A stretch of 64,000 nt of DNA from Isoetes taiwanensis (GCA_021234155.1 JAJEKV010000011.1:2793294-2857293), one strand, 5' to 3'. Positions 21,295-33,560 are shown, numbered from the stretch's first letter. Program-made: numbers and translations. The notes: generated from the letters alone by a model not told the origin.

Positions 21295-24291
21295 TTAGTC
21301 CATGTCATCTACAATTGCTGGAAGTTGTGATAACAATGACTCATGGACTTCATCTGGCAAGTGAAATGATGTGCTTGCCTCCTTCAGCTTGTGATTTACT
21401 TTCTTGAATGGGATTTGAACCCCAATCACAAATTCTGCAGGTACCAAAACATTCTTTGTAGGAAGCAGTTTATACTTATTGTGGCGGCCTGGGATTAGTT
21501 CATAATATTGTCCTTCAATGACACTAGTGCCAGCAGAGTATTCATTTCCATAGTCATCAATTGAATCTTCTTCCAATGCATGCTTTTCCTTGGTGCACAT
21601 GAGAACATAGTATGAAACACCTTCCACATTGTCTGGTGCTGCAAAAGACACAAATACATCTGAAACTCCTACAGTGTCATCTAAACCAGCCTCGTCTTCT
21701 GCATACAAAACATCCACATCATTTTCAGCTTCACCACGAGAGGCAATATGATCTGTGGGCTCCAAACTTTTTAGAGACCATTCTCCACAATGTTTAATGT
21801 TCTCACAATTCAACCAATTGAAGTTCATGCAAGCATCACAAAAGCACGAGGCGGATGCGCATAGCAACTTTGTTGGATCTGCTGGGTTTATAGTTGACAC
21901 AGAATGTATCTGCTGAGTACCAGGTAAAGTCTTGCAATTGAATGCTTGCTGCCTGTTCACATCTGTTTTTCCAACCTCCCAAAACACCCTTTCACAATCC
22001 GATTCCTTAGTCCTTAAAATTGCACAAGCTGTTGCTGCACCTGTCACTGGCATGCCATTTTATTTTCTCTGCTCGCTCTCAAGCCACAACTTTGCTATAC
22101 CAACCTCGCCATCATGTGTGCCTTTCCCATGGCCAGATCCAAAGAAATTCCATATCACTTGAATTTTGTTTTCAATATGGTATCTACAGATTCCATACCA
22201 TGCCCGTGCAGATTTGAATTGAGATGCACAACCATCCGACCACACATAATGAAGGTTTATGTGTCCACCTCCATTATTCTTAAGTCACCCCAAATGTAAT
22301 TTAAAACCATATTGCACAAAATGAGTGTCATGCTTCCTGTCATCTGAAACATAGAAATGCACTTTTTTTAAGCTTATCTTCTATTTTCATCATTGAAATA
22401 TGGGCCAAAGTACTAATTTGATCAGGATTCCAATGCTCGGATTGCACTTCTGTCCCTGGTTTCAATGTGTAGTTCTCTACAAAGTCAACAACAGACAACA
22501 CACTATTATCCGGGAGTTTCTCAACACATCTTTTAAACTGTTTGCTCTGCCAGTGTGCTGTAAAGTTATGATCTGTAAACTTAGCAAGCTGATTTTTCAT
22601 GTTCTTTAACAAAACAGATGCTTTGTCATTCTGATCAACTAATCTAAGCCTTCTGGATGTACCTTTTTCGGATGGCTCATTGACATATGCATATACTTGC
22701 CAGTCGACATTCTGAATTTCATCTTCCTCTTTTGGACAAATGTCTACTTTCTTCACTCCACATTCATCACATTCACCTTTGATGCATTTTAGTTTATGCC
22801 ATTCATCCGTCACATATTTCTCGCAAACTGTTGACCTCCACAAGATACTAACATTATTAAAAGTCTTCTTGTTTGCTTGACATACTCCATTATTTTGTTG
22901 GGATGCACAGACACTGCAGCAGCAAGTGCAATTAACATGTAGGGATCTCCTCATATCATTGAAGGCCTTTCTGTACATATCTGCTTGCTCATGTTTGACA
23001 CAACAACATGTGTTTCTCTCCTTCAATTTCCTTATGCAATCAGGTTTCAGATACTCGAACTGTCGAAGGCGAATTTTGGTATCAGGATTCTGATATACAA
23101 ACTGTTGATAAAGCTCAGACTGCAATAACAAAAGCATTAAAGACCATGTTAGCAAAATGATGTCGGCAACCAGATGCATCCAGAGTCGTGAACTATACAA
23201 TTGTATATTTAATGTATGTTCTATGTACATAAAATGTCCATCCAACGGTTCAGCGATGCATTCTTGTACATCTAATGTACATCCAACAGTTCCACTGATC
23301 TGTTACTGTACATCCAATGTACATCTAATGTACATCACATTAATGTTACAATATTAGTACATCACATTAATGTTACAATATCAGTACATGTAATGTACAT
23401 ATGTATGAATTATTTGGCTTCATTACCTGAAAGTACACTTAAATGTAAACGGATGTAATTTTGATATTCAAGTACATGTAAATGCAGCTGCATGGACATG
23501 TAAGTGTTAATGGATGTACATCTAAAAAGTACCTAATATCACATCACTTCAAGATTTCTGCTACTATGTAAACAATGTAAAAATTTAAACAATGTAAAAT
23601 GCAATACATTTCATGAAAACCATGTGTATTCATTAACGAGGTCCTTTCGAACGAGAACTAGAATGTCTGAGAAGAAAGTCATGAAAGAATTTTTGGAAGC
23701 AAACATAATCTCCAAACTGAATTGATTCAATTACAAGAGCAAACTGTGAGATATCAAGGTATTGTATTGCTTGTGTTCTCCTCTTCATGTCATCTCTAAC
23801 CTTTGGTGAAACTTTGGTATTATCAAGCCAAAATTCCACGAACGACATTTGATTGAATCATCGATTCTATTTGATCTTGGCATCCTTCTGCCAAAGCCCA
23901 CACATTTGCTCCACTTAATGACATTATCTTACTTCTTTTTTGCGGCTTTGGATAAATTTCTTGGTTTGTATCTTTAGCAATTTTGAAGAAACATTCTTGT
24001 TTATATCTTCTTTTTCCAACAATCATTAATATGATTTTTGACCAATTTATCTTTGCTATTAGCGGACTTTACTTCTTGAAGCCCATCTTTCAAGTTTTTG
24101 ATCATTGATTTCATAACAATAACCGGAAGGATTTCCAATTGAGGGTTCGAAAAAAGAAAAAAACATGTCATCTTGCAACAAGCGAGTACAAAAACTAATC
24201 TTTGATCACGGGCCGAAGCGTTTGCAAACAAGCGAGATGCAATCCACCGAACAATCAACACCTTTGCTTTATTTGTTTTGTGGCATAACAC
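21295..24291 (-). pseudogene. Broken DDE-like transposase gene (SDG...HGKG signature)
   Basis: A minus-strand gene in several pieces. The N-terminal part (24291-23633) has VWALAEGCQDQIES and WLDNTKVSPKVRDDMKRRTQ. The central exon (about 23130-22340) has KPDCIRKLKERNTCCC, a cysteine-rich zinc-ligand region, CIKGECDECGV...CPKEE, and a core SVVDFVENYTL. Beyond a one-base shift in a 7-T run (22363-22369) the reading continues DDRKHDTHFVQYGF, then VWSDGCASQFK, WNFFGSGHGKGTHDG and a C-terminal tail to the stop at 21295. In-frame stops lie at 22285 (TGA, probably Trp) and 22060. The acids in VVDF, SDG and the HGKG-HDG block are spaced as in an RNase-H-type DDE domain. I infer a transposase but cannot name the superfamily. 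Confidence 0.55.
23215..23530. repeat. TGTACAT / GTACATC repeat region
   Basis: Dense 'tgtacatctaatgtacatcc' words plus a direct duplication 'gtacatcacattaatgttacaatat' at about 23331 and 23358. It lies between coding blocks of the transposase-like gene and is probably intronic. Confidence 0.7.
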
Positions 24292-24649
24292 TGTCCAATG
24301 TCGGCATACTTGCGCTTAGAACCACCACTTCCATTGAAATTCTCACCCTCCATGAACAGATTGAAATTGATTTGTATTTCTTGTAGATTCAATTGGTATG
24401 TGTTTGCTTCTGGAATTCGTTCGGTGTTCATTCTGTGAAAGGGGGGAATTTCGGAAAGGGAGGGACGGATCTATTCGAATTGGTTCGGTGGTTCACCAAG
24501 AATTTCGGGGGCGCTGTCAGGGATGATCTTGCAATCATTGCAAACCTGACACAAAATGACAAACCAGAGTATCTTGATGTACATCTAAAATGTACCCCAA
24601 AAAAACACAAATTCGTCCTTCAATTCAGTACGATGTACGTACACCCTTT

Positions 24650-25448
24650 CATGCTTTTACCCAACTTTCCTTCCCCCCTTCCTTTTCTATTTCTCTTTCC
24701 GTTTTTATTTTCCCATACTTTTTCCAATTCTTTTTTCCTCAACTTGTTTACGTGCTCCTTTTCCTCCTTTCCCACTCTCTTCCGATTTTCCCTTTTTCCA
24801 TTTCCGTATTCCCTTTTCTCTTTTTCCTTTTCCATTTCCCATGTTTTTTTTCCCTTTCTTTTTTTCTTTTCCTCACCCTTTTTCTTTTCAAAATTTTCCC
24901 ATGCTCTTCCCCTCTTCCTCTTTTCCATTTTCCTCTCTCGTTTTCTCGTGCCTTTTTTCCTTTCCCTTTTCCCCTTTTCGCCTCCTTTTTTATTTTTCCT
25001 TTCCATTTTTATTTTCCCATGCCTTTTTTTCATCTCTCCACCATTTTTTCTTCCCCTTTCTCCCTTCCCTTTTCCTCCTTTCCTCACCCTTCCCTTTTTC
25101 TCGTTTCCCTTTTCCCCTTCCATTTCCTCCCTTCCCTTTCTCTTTTACCTTATTATTTCCTTTTTCCCATACTATTTTTCCCTTTCCTCTCCCTTTTCCT
25201 CTTCCCCTTTTTTCTATTCCCTTTTCCCCTTTCCCTCTTCCCCTTTTCCTCGTGTCTTTTTACCCATCATTTTCCCCTTTCGTTCTCCCTTTTCCTTTTC
25301 CTCTTCCTTTTAAGAGATCAAAGCGATAACCAATCACAGTGATGTGAAGTCATGCGATAAATCTTGGCCTTTGGATGCAATCTGATAATCTAAGCCATCT
25401 AAATTAGAGCGTGGTCCAACACTTACGGTAAAACTTTATAATATAAGA
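24650..25448 (-). mobile_element. Helitron H2 with polypyrimidine filling; 3' end not seen
   Basis: The minus-strand 5' end is TCTTATATTATAAAG (TC at 25448-25447), and the next about 85 bp ('gcatccaaaggccaagattt') are closely related to H1. The body is again a C/T-rich tract (about 24660-25310). The 3' hairpin/CTAG is not visible to the left, so the tail was lost or lies in diverged sequence. Directly abutting its 5' end is the CTAG of another Helitron. Confidence 0.7.
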
Positions 25449-25481
25449 CTAGTTATGGTGCCCAGCGTTGGTGGGCATAAG
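25449..25481 (-). mobile_element. Helitron H3 3' terminus joined to H2
   Basis: CTAG (25449-25452), seven bases, then GCCCAGCGTTGGTGGGC, one base short of a perfect hairpin. It begins at the very next base after the 5' end of H2, giving a head-to-tail junction with no host base between. The rest of H3 extends right and its 5' end was not identified. Confidence 0.65.
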
Positions 25482-26514
25482 TTGGAAAAAAGAGGGGTAA
25501 AATTAAGCATTTCGCTATGCATTCGTCCTTATTTAACCCCTTAGTGAGATTCCTTTATGTTTGAACATCTTGAAAAAGTATTCATGTTTTCTGAAATGAG
25601 TTTTGTCGTTTAGGTTTTTGTCAGCCACCTTTTATTATCTGCATGCTTCATTTTCAAAATCATCTGGCAGTTAGTATTCATGATTTCAAGCTCATATAAG
25701 ATGACATGATTTGTTTGTTTTTGTGGAAATCCACATAAATGATAGCATTGTTTGTAGGTGGAATGGGTTGGCTATATGAAATGGCCCACAAATCTCCATG
25801 TGCTTTGCTGTTCTAAAAATTTTTAGACATTATCTTCTGACATTCCATATTAAGAATGCCAAGGCACATAGATATCTTACACTTTATTGCATATTTTATA
25901 CCGTTGTAAAGTCTCTTTTTTATTTCAATAGTATATAATCAAGAAATAATTATTCAAGGCTTATTGGCAGCATGTAGCCACTCTATTTAGACTGGAGATG
26001 CTTGGACACCCTACGTGGAAAATATATGCTTGGAAGAGATGGATCTTATTTTAAGGTGGGACTTGATGAAATGGACAGCTTTTTCTAAAGCACATAAAGT
26101 CGTATCATCTATCTCGCGACAAAGTAAGGGAATTACATTTCGAAGTGGCAAGATAATCTCCAGAGAACTTATTGTTATTTATTCATCTTTGAACTTACAT
26201 AACACCCTAGCATTTTGAAGCTACCAGTTCGTTGCAGTGTAAAATCTTTAATGCACGTTTCTAAATGCCCGCCATGTTGTGTTTTAGCATCTTAATGCAT
26301 GTTCTTTAATGCATGCCATGTTCCACTGTAGCATCTTTAATGCATGCTCATTAATGTACAACCCATTTTCCACAGAGACAAAGTATAAAATATCCCATTG
26401 TCGCCTTTCGAGCATTGATTGACTGTAATCATACCCAGGAAAACTTAGTCTTTTTTTGCAACTGTAATACAAGAATGAGTGTTAGATCTCTGTCATAATT
26501 TAAACACAAAAAAC
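25482..26514. other. Spacer, probably inside Helitron H3
   Basis: No supported gene. 'Gcatctttaatgcatgytcwttaatg' is reiterated about three times at 26260-26360. Short ORFs lack any recognisable features. Confidence 0.4.
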
Positions 26515-27317
26515 AATCATCTTCAATCTGGACCTAGACAGACTCGTTCTTGGTTCTTAGTCATTGAAGGGAAAGGACCCGTCTTGACACTAACATGTGA
26601 CTGGACCCTTAAAGGCTGGTCCTAGTTAGGCCCAACTAAAAACAAATGCAATCTTGTTTAATCTGGACCTACATAGCATTCTTCTTTAATCTACCTACAC
26701 AAACTTGTTCTTGGTCGTTGCCGGGAAACGACCCTGCTGTTGACGAAAAAAACTGCACCTTGAAATTATAGGGCCAAACAGCAGGATTTTTAACTGCGAA
26801 AAACAGAGTCGAGATCCGTCGACTGCGAAAAACAGATCCGTTGGCCCCTGCCTCCGTCCCCTGCTTCCGTCCGCCCCCTGCTGTCCCCTTCTAACCGGCG
26901 CCGCCAATATTTCCGGCGGAAAAACGCCGGAAAAACAAAAAAGACAAAATTTCAGGGTGCCCTTTTTTTCGTTGGCAAATTTTTGTGAGCTGAAAATTTC
27001 AGGGCGAAATTTTCAGCTCACAAAAATTTCGCCTTCCATTATAACATGTGAACGTACCCTTAAAAGGCTGGCCCTAGGCCTAGTTAGGTTTAACCTAAAG
27101 AAAAACATTCTTGTTCAGAAGCAATATAAGCTCTTTGGGTCCATATCATGCTCCGGACCAAGTCCAGATTCATAAAGGACGCTTTTAATTTGGGGCCAGC
27201 CTTTATGAACGAGCCCATGTGAAGAAGAATGCTTTTCCTAACAAGGGCCAGCCTTTAAAGAACTAGGTCCAGATTGAACAAGAATGCTAACTAGGTCCAG
27301 ATCAGCTTAAAAGCAGA
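26515..27317 (+). repeat. Duplicated upstream segment, copy 2, with a 0.3-kb insertion
   Basis: Homologous to 1715-2361 and leads into the intact GIL1-like ORF. Compared with copy 1 there is an extra GC-rich piece at about 26742-27036, between 'gttgac' and 'attataacatgtga'. It holds a near-perfect stem (26977-27000 with 27006-27029, 5-base loop). In addition, the last 170 bp are inverted relative to copy 1. Confidence 0.75.
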
Positions 27318-28097
27318 ATGGATCTGAACGTTGCAGTTGCCGAAGCCTCATCTGCAACAACTTCTCTCTTGATGGGCAGACCACGCTCAGATGTGAGATC
27401 TCCTGTTTCAAAAGAGTCATCTGCAACAATGTCCTTGATGGACAGAGCACTCCAAGAGGTTCTAGTGAGTGCAGAAACAGTTGCCTTCCAATGTGTTCAG
27501 ATCCAAAAATCCGTCCCAGGTGACAAATGTGTTGAGCGCCAAAAATCCTTCCCATGTGACCAATGTGTTCGGAGCCAATACTCCTTCCCATGTGACCAAT
27601 GTGAAAAATCCTTCAAATATGTGCAGGATGAAATTTGCCAAATACTCTTCAAAGGATTTGACGATCGATCATTTGGTTCGGACGCCATTTCCTCAGGCAA
27701 GAAGCCTCATGATGAGGATTGGTACTTTAAAGAGTTTCAGAAGTTTTTTTTTACTGCTGATCCTCCGAAAGACGACAACTTCAAAGCTTATTTGGATTCC
27801 AAAACCCTATTGGTTTCCAAACTCTATTGCGTAGCGGAATTTGGCTCCCTACTTATAAAACTGTTAACATCAGTATGGGCACTTCATAAGCTTGCATTTA
27901 GCTTCAACCCAAAGGCCACTATTTTTTACGTGCAACCCGGCCAGACATTTGATCCTTTGAAGATGGAACAAGTTAATCCGGGGGAGAATGAAAGGGAAAT
28001 TGCATATTTGGTCTTACCTGGCTTCCAGATTGGGAGGAACATCTTCAAAGCGCGTGTCTATATGAAATCTTCCACAGGGGTCTGTATGGATGTTTAG
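27318..28097 (+). CDS. GIL1/IRKI-like (DUF641) protein, 259 aa
   Basis: The only long intact ORF with a family match. The C-terminal half aligns in pattern with plant GIL1/IRKI proteins: a 'FAKFCR.KYL'-like segment (YLDSKTLLVSKLYCVAEFG, about residues 155-175), then VWALHKLAFSFNPKATIFYV (about 190-209), FDPLKMEQV (about 215) and the hallmark end VLPGFQIGRNIFKARVYM (about 233-250). GIL1 acts in light-dependent negative gravitropism, and other members are receptor-kinase interactors. Full family members are about 450-550 aa with an N-terminal coiled coil, so this one is short. Its N-terminal half instead carries a degenerate 12-residue repeat with C-D-Q-C pairs (residues about 60-100, FPCDQC). 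A single exon, with the start at the ATG shared with copy 1. It may be a retro-derived or element-borne gene. Confidence 0.62.
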   Translation: MDLNVAVAEASSATTSLLMGRPRSDVRSPVSKESSATMSLMDRALQEVLVSAETVAFQCVQIQKSVPGDKCVERQKSFPCDQCVRSQYSFPCDQCEKSFKYVQDEICQILFKGFDDRSFGSDAISSGKKPHDEDWYFKEFQKFFFTADPPKDDNFKAYLDSKTLLVSKLYCVAEFGSLLIKLLTSVWALHKLAFSFNPKATIFYVQPGQTFDPLKMEQVNPGENEREIAYLVLPGFQIGRNIFKARVYMKSSTGVCMDV

Positions 28098-29080
28098 ATT
28101 CTACCACGGTTCTAAAGCTCAACCTTAATAAAGAGCATCCCAGGGATAACTGTAGCTTGGTAAGTCCAAATTTCAAGCAAAGAGGTTCAATAATTATAAA
28201 GCTTAATTTATGTTCAATCCAAAAATACCTGAATTGAAGCATTCTGGTTTCTAGAGCTCAAGATCTGACCTTCCAAATGTCATGCATTTCCTTACGGGTT
28301 TGGTTTGCATTCAGGCCCTGATTTTCTGTCCATATATTCACCTATAAATGTGCAGGTTTGGTTCACAAATTCTCCTGAGTTGGTGCAGAGATTGTCCCTG
28401 TAGTTCAGATATCATTCTAATACAATTCAACAATTTACTCTTTTTGAAACACATAGACAAACACACAGAACTTGATTTAGAGGAATTGAACCCCAATTGG
28501 TGTTAAATTACCACCAACTTTCAATAATCAAGCCTGCATCACAGAGACTGAGCATTAAAAGACACTTCAAAGACATAACACAATGAGATAGCAACTCGAA
28601 ATCGTGTTATAGAGTTGATGAAGATCTGAAAATTCAAATTCTGTAAAAACAGTAAACAAAAGGCTACAATGAGCTCAATTCACCATTTTGCTTTTCACTT
28701 CATAATAAATCTTGTAAATACAAGGAATTTATAAATCTCAAGCTTTTAGTTAGTCTATCACACAGGCACAGCCCAGACATTACGCCCATGGGTTATTTCA
28801 TGGGGCTCCTCCAAACTACAATCAATTTGTGTAGCATAGTCATTGTCATTTGCTTGGCTTATCAAGCAAGAAATTAGATTCAGGTTGCTCATCTTGGAAG
28901 TCTCCATTCAGCAAAACATTCATCGAACATTTCCATTAGGCAAATCAACAGCAATATCTCGGCGTCTTCTGCTGGATCATTGTCGGCAACGTGATGAATT
29001 TCATGGATGTCTCCGTAAACTGCATTGCAGCATAAATTAGCATTTCAGATTGCAGTAAAATTCGACAAAACAATCGTACC
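28098..29080. other. 3' flank and spacer
   Basis: The first 40 bp match the flank of copy 1 at 14824. After that it is AT-rich, with no supported gene or repeat. Confidence 0.4.
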
Positions 29081-29094
29081 TTAATCTTCCCCTT

Positions 29095-30008
29095 TTGCTT
29101 TCTTAGCTTCCTGTTCCTTTTTCTTCTGCTCCCTTCCAGCCTCCCTCTCCGTCTGCTCAGATTCCCCTCTTGCCTTTTTCTTTACTTTCTCCTCCCAATC
29201 TTCTTCATGAAGCTTAGTTATATGTCATATAAGATCACTCTTCTTCGGGACTACTCTTCTTCGAGACCAAAGCACAAGACAAATTTTGGAACTCATCATG
29301 AATCTGAAGATATTGCTCCCAAATGACACTTTTGATGTCATCCTTTAAGGAAGAACATTTGTACGCCTTTACAATGCGACTACAGGCATCGTTAAGCACT
29401 TGCGTATCTGAAAAGAGCTGTCCCTTGAAGATGAGGAGATTTCGTCTCTTCCAGATGGACTAGATGATCCAAGCAGATTCTAAGTGGAAAGCCCTCTTTG
29501 CCAGCTTGTCCCAAGAACTAGGATAGACTGACAATAGGACCTGCTGACTATTCAAGTCACAATGGAAAAGACTCAGAAGCCACTGCCAAGCATGTCGAAC
29601 ATGGTGACACAAGAAAAAGCAGTGCTCAATTGTCTCATCCCTCTGCGTGCAAAGAGGGCAGATCACAGAGACTTCTGGACGAAATCGATGAACAACAGTG
29701 TTTACCCGCACGCATCTATGGGTGATCTGCCACCACAAAATAGATAGCTTAGGATGAAGCAATTTATCCCATACCCATCGCCAGACTGCTTTACGATGAG
29801 GCTCGGGGATAACTAAAGGCCACTTTGGCAATGGAGGCAACGCCTCAGGATGAAGCAGGACCACATACATCGAGTGCACCAGATGCTCCTCCTTAACAGT
29901 GCCATGAACCACCCAGAGCTGGGGAGTCACGTCTTGTGGGTATGGAGGAAGTGTAGCAGCTACTTTTTCCCAAATGCCCCGGTCCCAACGAAGGAGAAGG
30001 AACTTCAA
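29095..30008 (-). mobile_element. LINE ORF2 C-terminal fragment
   Basis: An open minus-strand frame from 30008 (MKFLLLRWDRGIWEKVAATL) includes LSILWWQITHRCVRVNTVVH (about 29750-29690), CPLCTQRDETIEHCFFLCHH (about 29660-29600; a C-x2-C, H-x3-C zf-RVT-type ligand set) and a stop TAG at 29460. Translation past this stop continues the family (SIWKRRNLLIFKGQ) to about 29240. In another frame a lysine/glutamate-rich tail (EEDWEEKVKKKARGESEQ) ends near 29087. It is a better preserved paralogue of 8640-9903. The polymerase domain is absent. Confidence 0.8.
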
Positions 30009-30411
30009 TTTGAACTCATTCCTTGATATGATATGTAGCTATTAAGAAGTAGACATTATTTTCTTAAGGTAGCTGTTGTTTCCAATGTTTGTTTCAGAAA
30101 AAACAACCCGTTTGGTCCACTCAGGGACATCTATCCAACCAATCAAATATTAATACATGACTTATTCTCTAAAAAAAATGAGCCACGACTTTTATTTTTT
30201 GGCTATTGATAATTTCTATCCGCATTTTTTGAAATATATTTTTACTGAAAGGAAATAGACATCATGGAGCAAGCATCATTTAAATGCAAAATAAAATGAA
30301 TACAGCATTGAGAATTTACATTAAACTTAATTTTGCCTTGAAATTTTGATTTTAATTGATTCCATATTGCCTTGAAACATAGATTACATTTTCACAAATT
30401 TATATACTGTA
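30009..30411. other. AT-rich spacer
   Basis: No gene or repeat supported. Confidence 0.4.
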
Positions 30412-31118
30412 GTAGTTCAGGTGCCCAGCATTGCTGGGCATAGTTTGGAACTTGTAAGGGAATTGCCTTCGCTTGAAGGGGAGTATGTCATTGTCTAATG
30501 ACTCAAGGGTTATCCTTGGTATGAGGACTTTTATTCCTTTGAATATGCCTGTGATGTTTTCTGCATCTATGATTCGAGGGTATGCTTTGGTGACGCGAAG
30601 GTGGGTGTCATTGCAGAGGCGGGATTTTCGGTTCATGTTCCTCCTGAATAGCATGATGAATGATGATGGTGACATCTTCGATATGTAGCTTATGCAACTT
30701 CTAAAATGGACACCCTTTAGCAAAAAAAGAATAAAAACAAAAAGGGCTTTTGTTTTGCTACATCATTCCTCCCTGTTCTCTTTCCTTTTGGGAAGTATGA
30801 AAAGTGTGCCTTTTTTTCTATCTCCAATATAAATTTGAGGAGCCCTGCAATTTTCTAGCATTCTAGCATTGTGAGCAAAATAAGCTTTTGGCATTCTAAC
30901 TCCCAGCTGGCATTATTAACACTTGAAGGTTACATTTACCAAACTTAATGATCTAAACGAATGAAAACCAAATTCTTTGTGAAGATGTAATCTAATGGTT
31001 TAGCTGGATAATAAAATATCAAAGAACATAGAAATGCCTGTAAAAGATGTACATGGACATGGCTATAAATGTGACTGTGTTAGAAAGAAAAAGACCATGT
31101 ATACCATTTGCATGTAGC

Positions 31119-31800
31119 ATTTAAGCACAATTTCATTAATTTTGGACAATACCTGAATTTATGGACCATTTTTTAATGCACTTGCATGAATGACTCTTTT
31201 TCATACACTAATTGACATCCCCTGCGAGTACTGCATATGCCTTCACAGCTGCACGTGTATCGTGATAGTATCGGGTATCTTCTTCTTGTTTGACGGTTCC
31301 CAAGCATAGTCGATAGTCTCTATCTCTATGTAGTCACTAGCAGTCATTGGCTTCCATCTCCCACGTTAGACACAAGACATCACCTGGGCATAGGTTTATC
31401 TTTTCACGGACCAATGCTTCTCGCGGTGATGGCTTGACGCTTTGGTGGTACATGACTGGTCACTCAAACTCAAAAACTAGAGGCCCAATGTGCCCAGTCA
31501 ACCTCTCATCATCATCAAAGATGTGCACATGTTATTGAAATATGTAAAATATATGAAATCACATACCTATTTCTGTTTTGTACAAATGAATCGTCCAGTT
31601 GCAAGAGAGAAATTTCACAGTAAGAACTTCACGGATGGCTCGTCAAATGGACATTCATGTTCTTACAGTGAGACCGCCGGTATACAGACAATAGATAGTG
31701 CCAACTTCGATGAAATTGCCTTCTTGTTAAAAAGTCCAGTAGCTCAAGTCTTGGATGGCACATATAGCTTTGTCATTGTAGTAGTCCATATATAATGAAA
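31119..31800 (-). pseudogene. Truncated second copy of the coiled-coil gene (3' part)
   Basis: Minus-strand sequence at 31200-31370 encodes RWKPMTASDYIEIETIDYAW, parallel to the last exon of 15745-18883 but with Trp where that copy has TGA. The 3' flanks also match, including AAGCACAATTTCATTA (31119) and 'cctgaatttatggaccatttttt'. Further upstream pieces (about 31400-31780) encode HVHIFDDDERLTGHIGPLV and CPFDEPSVKFLL, with stops. The coiled-coil part is absent. Confidence 0.55.
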
Positions 31801-31839
31801 TAGTCCAAAAAAGCACAATTTCATTATTTTTGGTCAGAG

Positions 31840-33560
31840 ACTGTAACATCCCGGTCTGTAAGAAAATACGAGACTATTCCCGAAGATATTGTGATGCCAT
31901 GCCTGCCAGATGTCACATTCTAATTATTCAAGGTATACCTAGTTAATGGTATTGCCCCATTACATCTTCCACCTACCTTTCTTTAGAGTTCGAAGGGTGC
32001 TGGCTCAATGTCAATCTGATGCACAACATCATGGTTCCAGAGTCTTTAGGCTCCCCTAGAGTATCTGCACCCTCCATGGGCAACAAACCCTTTGGCAACC
32101 AGACGTCCACCTTTGAATGTCAGGAACCCTTCGGTTATGGATCTTCAATCCTAGAAACTGGTCACACACGATGAAAGATATATCATTACAAATTGGGCGG
32201 CCGCCTCATTTCAAGCATAATACACATGAAAATCATATCAAAACTTGGTGAAAATGTCTTTAGAAAAAGGAGAGAGAAAAAATGACTCACATTAATGAGC
32301 CCAAATTGGATAGACAACCCACTCAGGCCAATCAAATGGGCCCGCCCAATTTGGGCCTACAAAATCACAAAATTCGCCTTTATTTGGGCTCTCCAAATTG
32401 GCCGTCTGCCCTATTTCAGTGCATAAGATTCGGCCTTATATGTGCATAAAATTGGGCGCATCCCATTTCGTTGCACGAGATTTGGTCTTCAGCATGCTGT
32501 GCCTGCACATCCTTAATTCAAATCCTACCACAACTAGCTATGTGATTTCAGATAAAAGCTCGAACCTCTTCTTGAAGCCTAAGATGTGTCTCATCATCTC
32601 ATCATGAGTGTCGCAATGCATAATGCAACTCTTAGCTAAGAGCATTAACCAAAGGAGATCAACACACGATTAAACATTTAAATTACAATAAAAACTACTC
32701 TAGAATAGCAATAAGATTACAACTTCAACAAAAAAACTACAAAAGTAGTAGTGCATTACACTAATATATGCTATGTGCTTAATAAAAAGACAAAATCTAC
32801 CTTGTGGTGGCAAAACGGCTAGTCAAGAGCGCCAAAGATGGATGGCAAGATGTCGAGAACATAGAATGGGTAGTAAGAGCTTTTGGCAATATTAAGTCGA
32901 GGGGGGGAAATTCAAATTTGAATTTTGAATTTCAATAACCACACACGTGGCAACTTTATTTTAAATTTTAAATAGTCATAAAAAGGGGGGTTTATTTTGT
33001 GATGCATTATGGGCCCACCAAATATCCCCATGATCTTTCCTTTATGATGCCACGTGCCATCCTCCATGCAACCTTTATCCATGCGCTTTTCAAATATTAG
33101 GACATCATTTTAGAGCTGCAAGATGGTTGTTTTCTTCCTCCTCCATTGGGTGTGCTCGTCCAGGAAGGTGCCCATCTTTTAGAAGACTTTTTGAAGCATT
33201 TTTGCATGTCCAAGACCGTGAAAGGTTAGTGCATTTCATTTTTTATTGCTTTTAGTTCTTTTTATATAGTTTTGTCCTCCTTACATGCTTTATATACGCA
33301 CATCAAATGTTGTTCCCCTACTTTTTGACATGGATGATCCTTCCTTTTTTTCTTGCTTTTTGGTGGGGATACATGTCCTTGCTTTTCTCTTATCTTGCTA
33401 TTGGACATGCATGTTGCCCACCAGCAAAGAACACTTGCTAACATAGAGCCCCTCCAAGCACTCGGGAACAAGCATTCCAACGAAGCTAATGCACGCCTAA
33501 AAAACAGAGTCCAAAACCAAAAGTTATGTCGAGAAACCTACACTATACCACCCTTGAGCC
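31840..33560. other. Spacer with 'aaattgggc' motifs
   Basis: No gene. 'TGTAACATCCCGG' at 31850 resembles a gypsy-type LTR start, but no matching LTR end was found. Words of the 181-bp satellite ('gggcccgcccaatttgggc') appear singly at 32190-32460. Confidence 0.4.

Noticed and set aside
24393-25342. 306- and 250-codon ORFs
   Set aside because: Same artefact: polypyrimidine filling of Helitron H2.
31850-31900. Gypsy LTR starting TGTAACATCCC
   Set aside because: No matching LTR end, primer-binding site or target duplication could be found.
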